Assembly (NCBI GenBank): GCA_037783415.1
Contig: JAZGTN010000058.1
Coordinates: forward strand, 8,158,001 to 8,222,000
Direction of reading: 5' to 3'
DNA length: 64,000 nt
DNA from: Leptasterias polaris
Lineage: Eukaryota; Echinodermata; Asteroidea; Forcipulatida; Asteriidae
Part shown: piece by piece, positions 45,260-56,078 of the stretch
Numbering within the stretch: position 1 is the first letter of the stretch
How the letters are laid out: each line of letters starts with the position of its first letter
Position numbers and translations under genes: made by a program
The notes under the pieces: generated by a model
Database searches by the model: none
The model's input: the letters and a program-made list of their open reading frames with translations, nothing else
Told to the model about the DNA's origin: nothing

Positions 45260-47660
45260 GGTCACATGCATGGTTGTGTAAACAGTTTTTTCTTTACTTG
45301 AAATTTTGTTTATGAAACTGCTGTTACATGGGTCACCAACTGTTTCAGAAACGGTATGTTGACAAAAAATTATCGTGAATGCTCAGGCTTATACGTAAGC
45401 CTGTGACGGTTACACAGTTAAGTGACAGATGTTACGGTTAAACGTTCACATATGTACGGTTCGGATAAACGGTGAAAATTCACTTAAAAAGTGCCGTGTT
45501 ATGCTGACCATAATAACTGCGATCACGATTTTCACAGCACAATATCCCATAAAACACACACACAATATCATTCCCAATTTACAGACTCGTAGTCTTTGTT
45601 ATTTCAATACAACTGTGCGTGCAGCAATTTGTGAGAAACATTAATCGCTAGGGGGCGTTCCACAACAATTCGATTGCGCAACATGCTCGCTTTTGCAGGT
45701 GCGCAATGTCAAAATTCTGTAATAAAGAAGGAAGACACAATGTTTTTGATCACATGCTGGTTGTGTAAACAGTTTTTTTTACAGGAAATGTTGTTTATGA
45801 AACTGCTGTTACACGGGTCATCAACTGTTTCAGAATTACGGTTACACGTTTACAAAAAAATAACCGTGAATGCGCAGGCTTATACGTAAGCCTGTGACGG
45901 TTACACGGTTAAGTGACAGATCTTACGGTTAAACGTTCACATTTGTACGGTTCGGATAAACGTTGAAAATTTCACTTGAAAAGTGCAGCGAAATGCTGAC
46001 CATAATAATTGCCACACACACCTATATCGTTTCCAATACTTTGTGTGCGGCATTAGTTGCAAGAAACATTGAACGCTAGAGGGCGTTCCACAACAAATCG
46101 ATTGCACGGTTACCCGGTTAACCAAACGATAATCCTGTTAAACGTTTAAATGTTTATGTTTACGTTTAAATGCTGAGGCTTTGTAAGCCTGCCTGTGATG
46201 GTCACACGGTTAACCATCCGATCAACCGGTTAAACGTGACATTATTACGGTTCGGATAAATGTTGAAAAATCATCCTCAAAAAGTGTTTCGGAAATTTTG
46301 ACCATGATAAATGTGAACGGTTACACATGTAACTGACCGTTTCAGAAATGATTACGAGTTTACTAAAAAATAACTGTAAATGCATGTAAACAAAATGATG
46401 TTGTATTTAAATCGTAATCGTAACAATTTTTCTACCCTGAAATGCCAATCGAGTATGTTATATTTGTTTAGGCTAAAACAGTAAATTCATATGGGATACG
46501 ATTGTATTGTAATTTTGTCTCTTCACACCCCCAAATCCAACACTGACCGTTTAGCCATGGAAAAACTAATTTCTCTTTACCCCACACCTTTCCTCAATCA
46601 GCTCTTTTTATTGCTTTATTGCAAGCGCCATCAAGTTTTGTAACTGATACATCGCGGTTTCCTGAAGTAATGCCTTTGCACAAGACTAAAATGTTAAACA
46701 TATCGTTTTCCGGCGAACGGGACCCAAGCGCAGACGAGTCTGCAAGGCCGTAGACATCGCCAAGAACGCGGCGCTCCGATTCTTTACGTCCACGCTGAAA
46801 TCTGAATAACTATCTGATTACACGACGCTGCGCTGATAGCAAGACAAATTCTTTTTGATTCTTGTGAATGAACGTAGACTTGTGTCAGTCGGCGACAGGA
46901 ATGATGACTCTATGTATATTCTACATAAAAGTCAACAACACGGGTCATAAATGGGTTTAGAACTTGAACGAATCTAGGAAATTCAAGAAAGAGCACCATT
47001 AAACTCATATAGATCGAGGGCGCTATACGAGTTTAACGGTGCGTTTTTAACTTTTAAAAAAAGGAAAAAATTTACTCCATGTCGTTAAACACATATCAAA
47101 CTCTAGTCAGAGTACCCATGGCGTTCAATTTTCCTGAGAATTTGGGATTTTTTTCTACTGACAATGTTTTAATAAGTTTTGATGCTTTTAAACTGATTGT
47201 CTATAAAACCTTTCTTGTTTTAAGAAACATTTGTGTAATCTAGGGCGTTAAATTTGAGCTTAATTGAAAAACTATGTTTCTAGAAGTCGGATTTGTTTTC
47301 ACTATCTCCATTTGTTTTGTACACGGGCGAAAATGATAGTTGAAAGAAACATTGAACGCTAGAGGGCGTTCCAAAACAAATCGATTGCACGGTTACCCGG
47401 TTAACCAAACGATAATCTTGTTAATCGTTCAAATGTTAACGATTGGGATCAGCGTAAACAAATTCACTTGAAAAGTGCTGCGAAAATTGTGACTATTTAG
47501 TGTCAGAAAACGGTTACACGTTTAAAAAAAATATATGAGTGTGCGGGCTTATACGTAAGCCTGTGACAGTTACACGGTTAAGTGACAGATCATCCGGTTA
47601 ATCGTTTACATTTGTACGGTTCGGATAAACGTTGAAAAGTGTTTTGTTAGTATAATATAG
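45260..47660 (+). repeat. dispersed repeat blocks rich in acggttacacggttaa
   Basis: The segments cttatacgtaagcctgtgac, gacagatcttacggttaaac and gtacggttcggataaacgtt recur at about 45390, 45880, 47550, 51250 and 51480, and attgaacgctagagggcgtt at about 46068, 47350, 51430 and 51697. They belong to the interior of the tandem HINE-like units. No coding frame survives. Confidence 0.8.
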
Positions 47661-47680
47661 TCCCTAGGGAAAAAAAACCG

Positions 47681-47933
47681 CAGGGCCCAAATTTATGGCC
47701 AGCTTAATGCTGAATTCTGCGCTATGGGGTCACCATTCTCTGCTTAACGAGCAAGCAGCACAGAATTTCTGCACTAGCTGTGTAAGCGTAGAATGCCTAA
47801 TGTTAACTATGCAAGCACACAAAATGCCATGCTAACCCGTGTAATACGCTTGACATAAGCACAGAATAACCTGCTTCGTCAGTAAGCGCCGATCCTAAGC
47901 TTACGGTAAGCAGAGCCATAAAATTGGGCCCTG
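47681..47933. mobile_element. hAT-type MITE with perfect 10-bp ends
   Basis: Starts CAGGGCCCAA and ends TTGGGCCCTG; the next bases (atttatggc / gccataaaa) also pair imperfectly. 253 bp, non-coding, inserted in repeat unit 2. The CAGGG...CCCTG ends are typical of hAT elements. An 8-bp target duplication was not clear. Confidence 0.75.
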
Positions 47934-48346
47934 ATGTATTTAGATTGATGAAAAAAAAAATTTATTGTAAATATTGGTTGTTTCAGAAACTGTTTACCTT
48001 GTTTGCAGTTTTCTATAATATGAAAACACTATTGTTGTGTCTTTGTAACGATTAGTATGTTCTTGCTGGGCTATTGTTAATTTTTGTTCTTCACCCCCAA
48101 ATCTAGCACTGACCGTTTAGCAAGGTAATTTCTCTGTTGTACACCTTTCCTCAATCAGCTCTTTTTATTATTTATTGCAACCGCCATCAAGTTTTGTAAC
48201 TGATTCATCGCGGTTTCCTGAAGTCATTCCTTTGCACAAGAAACTTTAAACATATCGTTTTCCGGCGAACGAGACCCAAGCGCAGACAAGTTTGCCAGGC
48301 AAGAAAAATCGCCAAGAACTTTACGTCCACGCTGAAAATTATCTTA

Positions 48347-49112
48347 CCCTTTGAACCCGATGAGCCACATTTGTGACTTCTACGTAAACGGAGACTCACC
48401 CGAAGAGCCGCGAATGTGACTTTCAAGTAGTGTTTTTTGTTGAACTTATAATTAGTGTCACTAGAGGGGGCTAGATCGCTCAGAAAGTCTGTTTACAGTA
48501 GTCTCAGGTAGAATAATCACTTCTTTATTATTTCCACCAAAAAAAAATTAAATAAATGTCAGATTTTTTTGAAAAAAACATAAAAATGAAGGGACAAGTT
48601 TTCTAAATATTTTCGTGAAAAAAAAGTTCAAAAAAAATTTGGCACGTATTTTTAACTTGAAAAATGAAACTTGACAGAATAAACCGCCAACTATAGAGCA
48701 TGTTCGGTTCATCCACATGTTTTTCACTAGTCCATGTGTTCTAAAGTTCATGCTTTTCGTGTCAATCAGCAAAGATTTCCGACTATTTGTGGAAAAAAAT
48801 CAACAAAATGCAGGGAAAGCGCCTTTGTGCAACAAATTTACTTGCCCAGATCTTCGAAGAAGATGATGATGAAGACCTGAATAGTTCGGATTACGGGAAT
48901 CCAAGCGATTTCGAGAGTGAAATTGACGACGATGTTATTGATGATGATGACATGTATGACGAAGACTCTGATAATGAAAGCATTACAGCAATGGATGATG
49001 ATCGGCAGCCCCAACCGGTAAGCTTAGGAGGGCCATCAAGACATATGCTAATATGTGCAAACAATGCAGGGTGAGCAGGTCAATGCACATAAACAATGCA
49101 GGGTTCAAAGGG
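48347..49112 (+). mobile_element. piggyBac-like deletion derivative
   Basis: Inverted ends CCCTTTGAACCC (48347) and GGGTTCAAAGGG (to 49112), flanked by tta on the left and ttttaa on the right, suggesting a TTAA target. The homologous empty sites at about 46791 and 52421 read gctgaaatctgaataactat, and here the same flanks are split (gctgaaaattatctta ... aataactatctgat). This proves a 766-bp insertion. It retains only an acidic N-terminal ORF and lacks the catalytic domain. Confidence 0.72.
48808..49074 (+). CDS. acidic N-terminal fragment, piggyBac-transposase-like
   Basis: 88 codons from ATG 48808 (MQGKRLCATNLLAQIFEED), then a long Asp/Glu-rich stretch with Ser (DDEDLNSSDYGN, IDDDDMYDEDSD), and a stop. 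The layout of a short basic start, LLxxIFxED and an acidic tail matches the N-terminus of many piggyBac transposases. The DDD catalytic core is absent. Any product could at most be a truncated, non-catalytic protein. Identification rests on layout and on the element's ends. Confidence 0.5.
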   Translation: MQGKRLCATNLLAQIFEEDDDEDLNSSDYGNPSDFESEIDDDVIDDDDMYDEDSDNESITAMDDDRQPQPVSLGGPSRHMLICANNAG

Positions 49113-49972
49113 TTTTAATAACTATCTGATTACACGACTGCGCTGATAGCAAGACAAATTCCTTTCGATTTTTGTGAATGAACGTTGACTTGTGTCAGTC
49201 GGCGACAGGAATGATGACTCTATGTATATTCTACATAAACGTCAACAACACAGGTCATAAATGGGTTTAGGGCTTGAACGAATCTAGGAAACCCTAGAAA
49301 GATTGAGGGCGCTATACGAGTTTAACGGTGCGTTTTTTTTTACTTTAAAAAAAAAGGGAAAAAATTTACTCTGTCGTTAATAAACACACATCAAATTCAA
49401 GTCAGAGTACCCATGGCGTTCAATTTGCCTGAGAATTTTGGGGTTTTTTTCTACTGACAATGTTTTAATACGTTTTGATGCTTTTAAACTGATTGTCTAT
49501 AATACCTTTCTTGTTTTAAGAAACATTTGTGTAATCTAGGACGTTAAATTTGAGCTTAATTGAAAAACTATGTTTCTAGAAGTCGGATTTGTTTTCACTA
49601 TCTCCATTTGTTTTGTACACGGGCGAAAATGCGCAATAAATGACGTCATTGTGACGTCGTCCGTGATTTTGGACCGGGATGCACATATACAGTATTCCAG
49701 GAGTCTAAAACTACAAAAAGTGTGACGATCGGGGGTATACTTTTTGAGATATGGTGCTCACAAGGTTGGCTAATTAAATATTCACCTCGCTGTAATTAGC
49801 TAATTAATTAAGAATGTTTACATTTATTACATTTTGAGTTAAGTTCATGTACTAAGCTTCAATTTGATATAGGATCTAACTCTTTCATATTTACGCTTTA
49901 GGATATTAAGAATAAAGAAAAAACGTGTACAAATGCTATGGGATTTAGGTCAGAAACAAAGAATAATAATAA

Positions 49973-52900
49973 CTAGACTTGAGGTGTTTGTGTACAAACA
50001 CGAAGCTGTTCCGGTTTTCTGATTCATAAACAAAATTTAACCCTTGTCTAACATTTACTGCTCAAATGGTTTATAACTGAAAAGAAATTGAATATCGGTT
50101 GTGTAGTTCTTGAGATGTGGTCTCACTTCCGGTTGACCTGGAAGTAAAGGTCAACATGGGGTCATGGTTACCCAAGGCTAATCTGCAATGCCTAAGGAGT
50201 CTATAACTGAAAACAATTTGAAAATCGGCTGTGTAACTCTTGAGATATGGTCCCACTTCCGGTTGACCCATAGGTAAAGGTCAACATGGGGTCACGGTTA
50301 CCCAAGGCTAGTCTTCAATGCCCCACGAGTCTATAACTGAAAACAGTTTGAAAATCGGTTGTGTAATTCTTGAGATATGGTCCCACTTCCGGTTGACCCG
50401 GAAGTAAAGGTCAACATGGGGTCACGGTTACCAAGGCTAATATCCCATGGCCAAGGAGTCTAGAACTGAAAAATGTTTTAAAATCGGCTGTGTAGTTCTT
50501 GAAATATGGTCCCACTTCCGGTTGACCCGGAGGTAAAGGTCAACATGAGGTCACGGTTACCCAAGGCTTATCTGCAATGCCCAAGGAGTCTATAACTGAA
50601 AAAAGTTTGAAAATCGGTTATGTAGTTCTTGAGATATGGTCCCACTTCAGGTTGACCCGGAAGTAAAGGTCAACATGGGGTCACGGTTAGCCAAGGCTAA
50701 TCTCCAATGCCCAAGTAGTCTATAACTAAAAACAGTTTGAAAAACGGTTGTGTAGTTCTTGAGATATGGTCCCTTTTCCGGTTGACCGGAAGTAAAGGTT
50801 TACATGAGGTCACGGTTATCCAAGGTTGATCTGCAATGCCCAAGGAGTCTATAACTACAAACAGTTTGAAAAACGATTGTGTAGTTCTTGAGATATGGTC
50901 CCACTTCCGGTTGACCCGGAAGTAAAGGTCAACATGGGTTCACGGTTACCCAAGGCTTTTCGAGATACAGTGATCTCAAGATTGGCTAATTAAATATTCA
51001 CCTCACTGTAAATGGGCAAATTATTTCAGAATAATAAAAAAAAATTACATTGAGAGTTAAGCTCATGTACTAAGCTTCAATTTGATATAGGATCTAACTC
51101 TTTCATATTTGTACGCTTTAGGATATTAGGTCACATGCAAGGTTGTGTAAACAGGTTTTTTTACTTGAAATTTTGTTCATGAAACTGCTGTTACACGGGT
51201 CACCAACTGTTTCAGAAACGGTATGTTGACCAAAAATAACCGTGAATGCTCAGGCTTATACATAAGCCTGTGACGGTTACACGGTTAAGTGACAGATCTT
51301 ACGGTTAAACGTTCACATTTGTACGGTTCGGATAAACGTTGAAAAATTCACTTGAAAAGTGCTGCGAAATGCTGACCATAATAATTGCCACACACACCCA
51401 ATACTTTGTGTGCGGCATTAGTCGCAAGAAACATTGAACGCTAGAGGGCGTTCCACAACAATTCATAAATGCGCAGGCTTATACGTAAGCCTGTGACGGT
51501 TACACGGTTAAGTGACAGATCTTACGGTTAAACGTTCACATTTGTACGGTTCGGATAAACGTTGAAAAATTCACTTGAAAAGTGCTGCGAAATGCTGACC
51601 ATAATAATTGCCAAACACACCTATATCGTTTCCAATTTACAGGTTTAATTCTTTGTTATTTCATTACTTTGCGTGTGGCATTAGTTGAAAGAAACATTGA
51701 ACGCTAGAGGGCGTTCCACAACAAATCGATTGCACAGTTACCCGGGGAACCAAACAATAATCCTGTTAAACGTTTAAATGTTTACGTTTACATTTAAATG
51801 CTGAGGCTTTGTAAGCCTGCCTGTGACGGTCACACGGTTAACCATCCAATCAACCGGTTGAACATCTACATTATTACGGTTCGGATAAATGTTGAAAAAT
51901 CATCTTCAAAAAGTGTCGCGAAATTTTGACCATAATAAATGTGAACAACCGTTCACATTTATTATGGTCGTTTCAGAAATTATTACGAGTTTACTAAAAA
52001 TTAACTGTAAATGCATGTAAACAAAAATGATGTTGTATTTAATTCGTAATCGTAAAAATTGTTCTACCCTGAAATGCCAATCGAGTATGTTATATTTGTT
52101 TAGGCTAAAACAGTCAATTCATATGGGATACGATTGTATTGTAATTTTGTCTCTTCCACAACCCCAAATCCAACACTGACCGTTTAGCCATGAAAAACGA
52201 TTTTCTCTTTACCACTCCTTTCCTCAATCAGCTTTTTATTGCCTTATTGCAAGGGCCATCAAGTTTTGTAACTGATACATCGCGGTTTCCTGAAGTAATG
52301 CCTTTGCACAAGAAATGTTAAACATATCGTTTTCCCGGCGAACGGGACCTAAGCGCATACAAGTTTACCACCCCAAATTATGGACAAGAACACGGCACTC
52401 GTATTCTTTACGTCCACGGTGAAATCTGAATAACTATCTGACTACACGACGATCGACGACGCTGCGCTGATAGCAAGACAAATTCTTTTCGATTCTTGTG
52501 AATGAACGTTGACTTGTGTCAGTCGGCGACAGGAATGATGACTCTATGTATATTCTACATAAACTGCTCCAACACGGGTCATAAATGGGTTTAGGGCTTG
52601 AACGAATCTAGGAAACCCTAGAAAGATTGAGGGCGCTATACGAGTTTAACGGTGCGTATTTTTTTACTTAAAATAAAACGGAAAAAATTTACTCTGTCGT
52701 TAATAAACACATATCAAATTCAAGTCAGAGTACCCATGGCATTCAATTTGCCTGATAATTTTGGGTTTTTTTCCTACTGACAATGTTTTAATAAGTTTTG
52801 ATGCTTTTAAACTGATCGTCTATAAAACCTTTCTTGTTTTAAGAAACATTTGTGAATCCAGGACGTTAAAGTTGAGCTTAATTGAAAAAACTGTGTTTCT

Positions 52901-53286
52901 AGAAGTCGGATTTGTTTTCACTATCTCCATTTGTTTTGTACACGGGCGAAAATGCGCAATAAATGACGTCATTGTGACGTCGTTCCACATTTTAGGCCGA
53001 AAAGCACATCTACAGTACCCAAGAAGTCTAAAACAGAAAAAAGTTTGACGATCGGTCATCTACTTTTTGAGATACAGTGCTCTAAAGTCTGGCTAATTAA
53101 ATATTCACCTCGCTGTAAAGTGGCTAATTAATTAAGAATTTTAACATTTTTTACATTTAGAGTTAAGTTTATGATCTAAGCTTCAATTTGATATATGTTT
53201 TAACTCTTTCGTATTTGCGCTCTAGGATATTAGGCTTAAAGAAAAAAACGTGTGCAAATGCTATGGGATTTGAGTGGAAACAAAGA
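49973..53286 (-). mobile_element. Helitron/HINE-like repeat unit 3
   Basis: From TCTTTGTTTC (53286, minus) to hairpin gtgtttgtgtacaaacac (49984-50001) and CTAG (49973-49976), followed by T. It contains array C (50040-50960), the acggttacacggttaa repeats and one copy of the block with cttgtgtcagtcggcgacag (about 52510). About 3.3 kb and free of nested insertions, so it is the best reference copy. The ORF at 52761-53048 is also present in part in the sister blocks at 47.15 and 49.45 kb, but disrupted there. Confidence 0.58.
50040..50960 (+). repeat. about 130-bp core tandem repeat, array C (longest)
   Basis: About seven copies; tcccacttccggttgaccc or a variant occurs at 50121, 50251, 50381 and onward at about 130 bp. 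The sequence aaggtcaacatggggtcacg is the most conserved part. Confidence 0.9.
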
Positions 53287-53299
53287 ATAATAATAATAA

Positions 53300-53540
53300 C
53301 TAGAGCTTAAGTGTTTGTCAACAAACACAGAGCTGTTCCTGTAATTTTCAAAGAGTTTAAAACTGAAAAGAAATTGAAAATCGGGTGTGTAGTTCTTGAG
53401 ATATGGTCCCACTTCCGGTTGACCCGGAAGTAAAGGTCAACATGGGGTCACGGTTACCCAAGGTTGATATACAATGGTCAAGGAGTCTATAACTGGAAAA
53501 AGTTTGCAAATCGGGTATGTACTTCCTGAGAAATGGTGCT
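53300..53540 (-). mobile_element. Helitron/HINE-like unit 4, truncated
   Basis: Hairpin gtgtttgtcaacaaacac (53311-53328), CTAG (53300-53303) followed by T on the minus strand, and about 1.5 core repeats, then unrelated sequence. Junction to unit 3 is a (taa)n spacer. Confidence 0.55.
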
Positions 53541-54359
53541 TCAAATTACTATTTGAAGATCATGTGACGATCACGTGGCTAATTAATTAATTAATAATCG
53601 AATGACTTGTCAAGGCAGCCACAACTAAGAAATAAATGAAAATGGAAAATGTAGCCTACTTTCCTTTTACATATTCAGCGCACTTTTTCTAATTAAATAT
53701 GAAATGCATTTAGCTCAGCTAATTAATGAGAATCTTAATTTGCATAGGTTTAAACCTAAAGTAGGGCTTTTGCTGCTAATAAATGTCATGTGTTATGTGC
53801 AATGATTTATAATTATTTGTGGCTAAAAATAAGTTTGTAGTGCCAGCCATCGATATAGTCTAGAACACTTAAACCGATTCGGCATGGCGAAGACAACGAC
53901 TGTGCCAAGTTCGATGAAAATACGCCTCTGAATGAAAAAAATGTGAGAAATACTGTTGTTACGAAAAGTGGGAAAAGGGGTGTTTTTTTAAAGTTTATTT
54001 TTTAATAGGGAATAACAGTGTGAGGACACGATGTCCGGTGTGCAAATTCTTTCCCGAATTACCAAATACGGTTATATTAACGTCAAGCCATACCGCACAC
54101 CGCAAGCGAAAGTGGTCGATTTTAGTGCCGGGCTGAGGCGACTGTTTTCTTCGAGCTCCAGTAGCTGTCATGGCGGCGGCCACGAGTACATCAAGTACGA
54201 GTGGTAAACGAGTGGAGCGTATACGACAGTATTGAGAGAAGAGTTATCGTATCACTCCTCCAAACCACGTAGCAACGCCGCTGCTTAATAGTGATAATGA
54301 GTTCCCTGTAGGCTTACTTCGAAATTGAAATTTAATGCCCTAAAAGGAGGGTGCATTTA

Positions 54360-56060
54360 ACATCGCAGAGAGGGCTACTTTCTTTTCAAATGAAATAAAA
54401 TGGAGACGGGCTGAGACTATGTGCTGAATGAAACAACAGTTTGCTTTATTTCACAACAAAATCGTCGATAAACCCAATAAAAAGGCGTCATCAATATAAA
54501 CATGTTGAAAAATAATGAACTTGAAAGAATACAAAAATAAGTGTCTGACTGGCTTTCTGCAATATACCTCAACATAAACGTGTAAAACATGAAATTCAAA
54601 AAATAGAGGCTATGTATTTTATAACCTCTTATTGATGTTGTATACAAATTCAGTTTGTTTTGTTATTTGCAAGTACATAAAATGACAGAATCTGAGGTGC
54701 TGGTTTGTCAACAAATAGCATGAATCGATTTTATCCACTACTACACTTTGTATGATTTTTTTTTATGTTGCTTCAATTAACCTGGATGAGAGGTTGGTGT
54801 AAAAAAGCAAGCTAGATAGTCAACTTTCAACAGGACATTTTTAATTTGTTCAGTTTTCAAATAAAGTACAACTTCCTAGTATCAAACAGAAGGTGAATGC
54901 AGTTTGAAATAGTATCAAACAGAAAGTGAATGTAGTTAGAAAGTCCCACATGAATATTATCAAAACAGGCCTCAACGATATAAACATAGAAAATGTACAA
55001 ACTTCAATCTTGATTTATGACCCTTACTCTTAGTTTTTTTGTTCAATATGCGTCATCAATAAACTCTAAAAACAAATGTTGAATACAGATCTTGCAAGTG
55101 TTCGGAGAGTGACCAAAATTTAAAAGTGTTGAATAAAGCATTTGAAAATATGCAGTCAACGATTGTCAATTTAACGGATCAAAAGCTGATCCAACAATTC
55201 CAAGGAAAAAGTTGAGAAAAGTTGAATTAAAAATTAACTCTTTTTGTGTTGGATCAAAACTTTAAGAGATTGGTTAACATCCAAAATATTGGAACCAACA
55301 CTCTTAAAGTGTTGTCACTGTCCGAAAACTTGTAAGTGTTGGATTCAACATTTTAGAAACATTTTGAAACAATAAACGTGTAGAACACATGAATTTCAAA
55401 CACTAAAACCTATGAATCTTATATCATAATTTTTTTTTTTACAAAATGTCTTCTTTTGTTATTCGGCAGTACACAAAATTGAGGAGCTGACTTTTAAACG
55501 ATACTATCAATCGATTTTGTCTGCTATATTTCGTAAAATTGTTGCTTCAATGTTGTGATATAAACTACAACTGAATGTGAGGCTAGTATGAAAAGGAAGC
55601 TAGATAGTCCGGAAGAAAACTTTAACAAGACATTTTCAATTTTTCAAATACAGTATAACTTCCTACTGTAATGTATCAAACTTCAGGTGAATGCAGTTTG
55701 AAATAGGTGACTTCTTAAGGAAGTCAGACATGTATCAACAACAGGCCTCAACGATATAAACACATAGAACATATATAAACTTCATATTTAATTTATGACT
55801 GTTACCTTAATTTGTTTCAATAGGTGTCATAAACATGATAAAACAACGAACTTGAAAGAATATAAATCAAGACTCTTGATGGCTTTCTGCAATAGAGTTT
55901 AACAAAAACGTGAAGAACACATGAATTTCAAAAAATTACGAATGTTATAACTTCTTATGGATGTGTGTAAAATCTGTTTATTTTGTTGTTTTCCAGTAGA
56001 CAAAATTGCATATTAGGTCTTGATTAGATACAGTTTAACTGAAAAAACATGTAACATTTT
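54360..56060. repeat. imperfect tandem duplication in the 3' flank of the OB-fold gene
   Basis: Similar blocks recur near 54840, 55630 and 56040: actttcaacaggacattttt / actttaacaagacattttca, then caaataaagtacaacttcct / caaatacagtataacttcct, and gtgaatgcagtttgaaatag. Another pair is aacttgaaagaatacaaaaa and ttgaaagaatataaatcaag (54510, 55850). This suggests old duplication of about 800-1,000 bp reaching into the last exon's 3' UTR. A separate start-codon-like context ctgtcatggcggcggccacg at 54166 has no partner exon that I can identify. Confidence 0.5.
55977..55982 (-). terminator. polyadenylation signal AATAAA for the OB-fold gene
   Basis: tttatt on the + strand, giving AATAAA about 100 bases downstream of the stop codon at 56079 in the direction of transcription. 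It is the first canonical signal after the stop. Confidence 0.5.
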
Positions 56061-56078
56061 TCAAATAGAGTATAACTT

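Larger units (their letters stand above)
44161..49962 (-). mobile_element. Helitron/HINE-like repeat unit 2 (carries hAT and piggyBac derivatives)
   Basis: On the minus strand it runs from TCTTTGTTTC at 49962 to hairpin gtgtttgtgaacaaacac (44172-44189) and TTAG (44164-44161) followed by T; this copy has TTAG instead of CTAG. Junction spacers to the neighbouring units are short (tta)n repeats of variable number. The interior contains array B (44380-45110), accgttacacggttaa-type repeats (45.3-47.6 kb) and two copies of a block containing cttgtgtcagtcggcgacag (about 46877 and 49187). The unit is longer than the others because of internal duplication and two insertions. Confidence 0.55.

Noticed and set aside
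41708..50271. Many 60-aa minus ORFs beginning MRPYLKNYTT or similar
   Set aside because: They are one reading frame of the about 130-bp core repeat, each broken after about 60 codons.
52761..53048. 95-codon ORF starting MGFFPTDNVLISFD
   Set aside because: The same sequence in the sister repeat blocks at 47.15 and 49.45 kb carries stops and indels, so it is not conserved as protein.
53995..54183. Minus ORF starting MAAAMTATGARRKQ, and + start context ctgtcatggcggcggcc at 54166
   Set aside because: The sequence around 54170 could be a first exon on either strand (a possible donor AGTG|gtaaac on +), but no downstream exon joins in frame.
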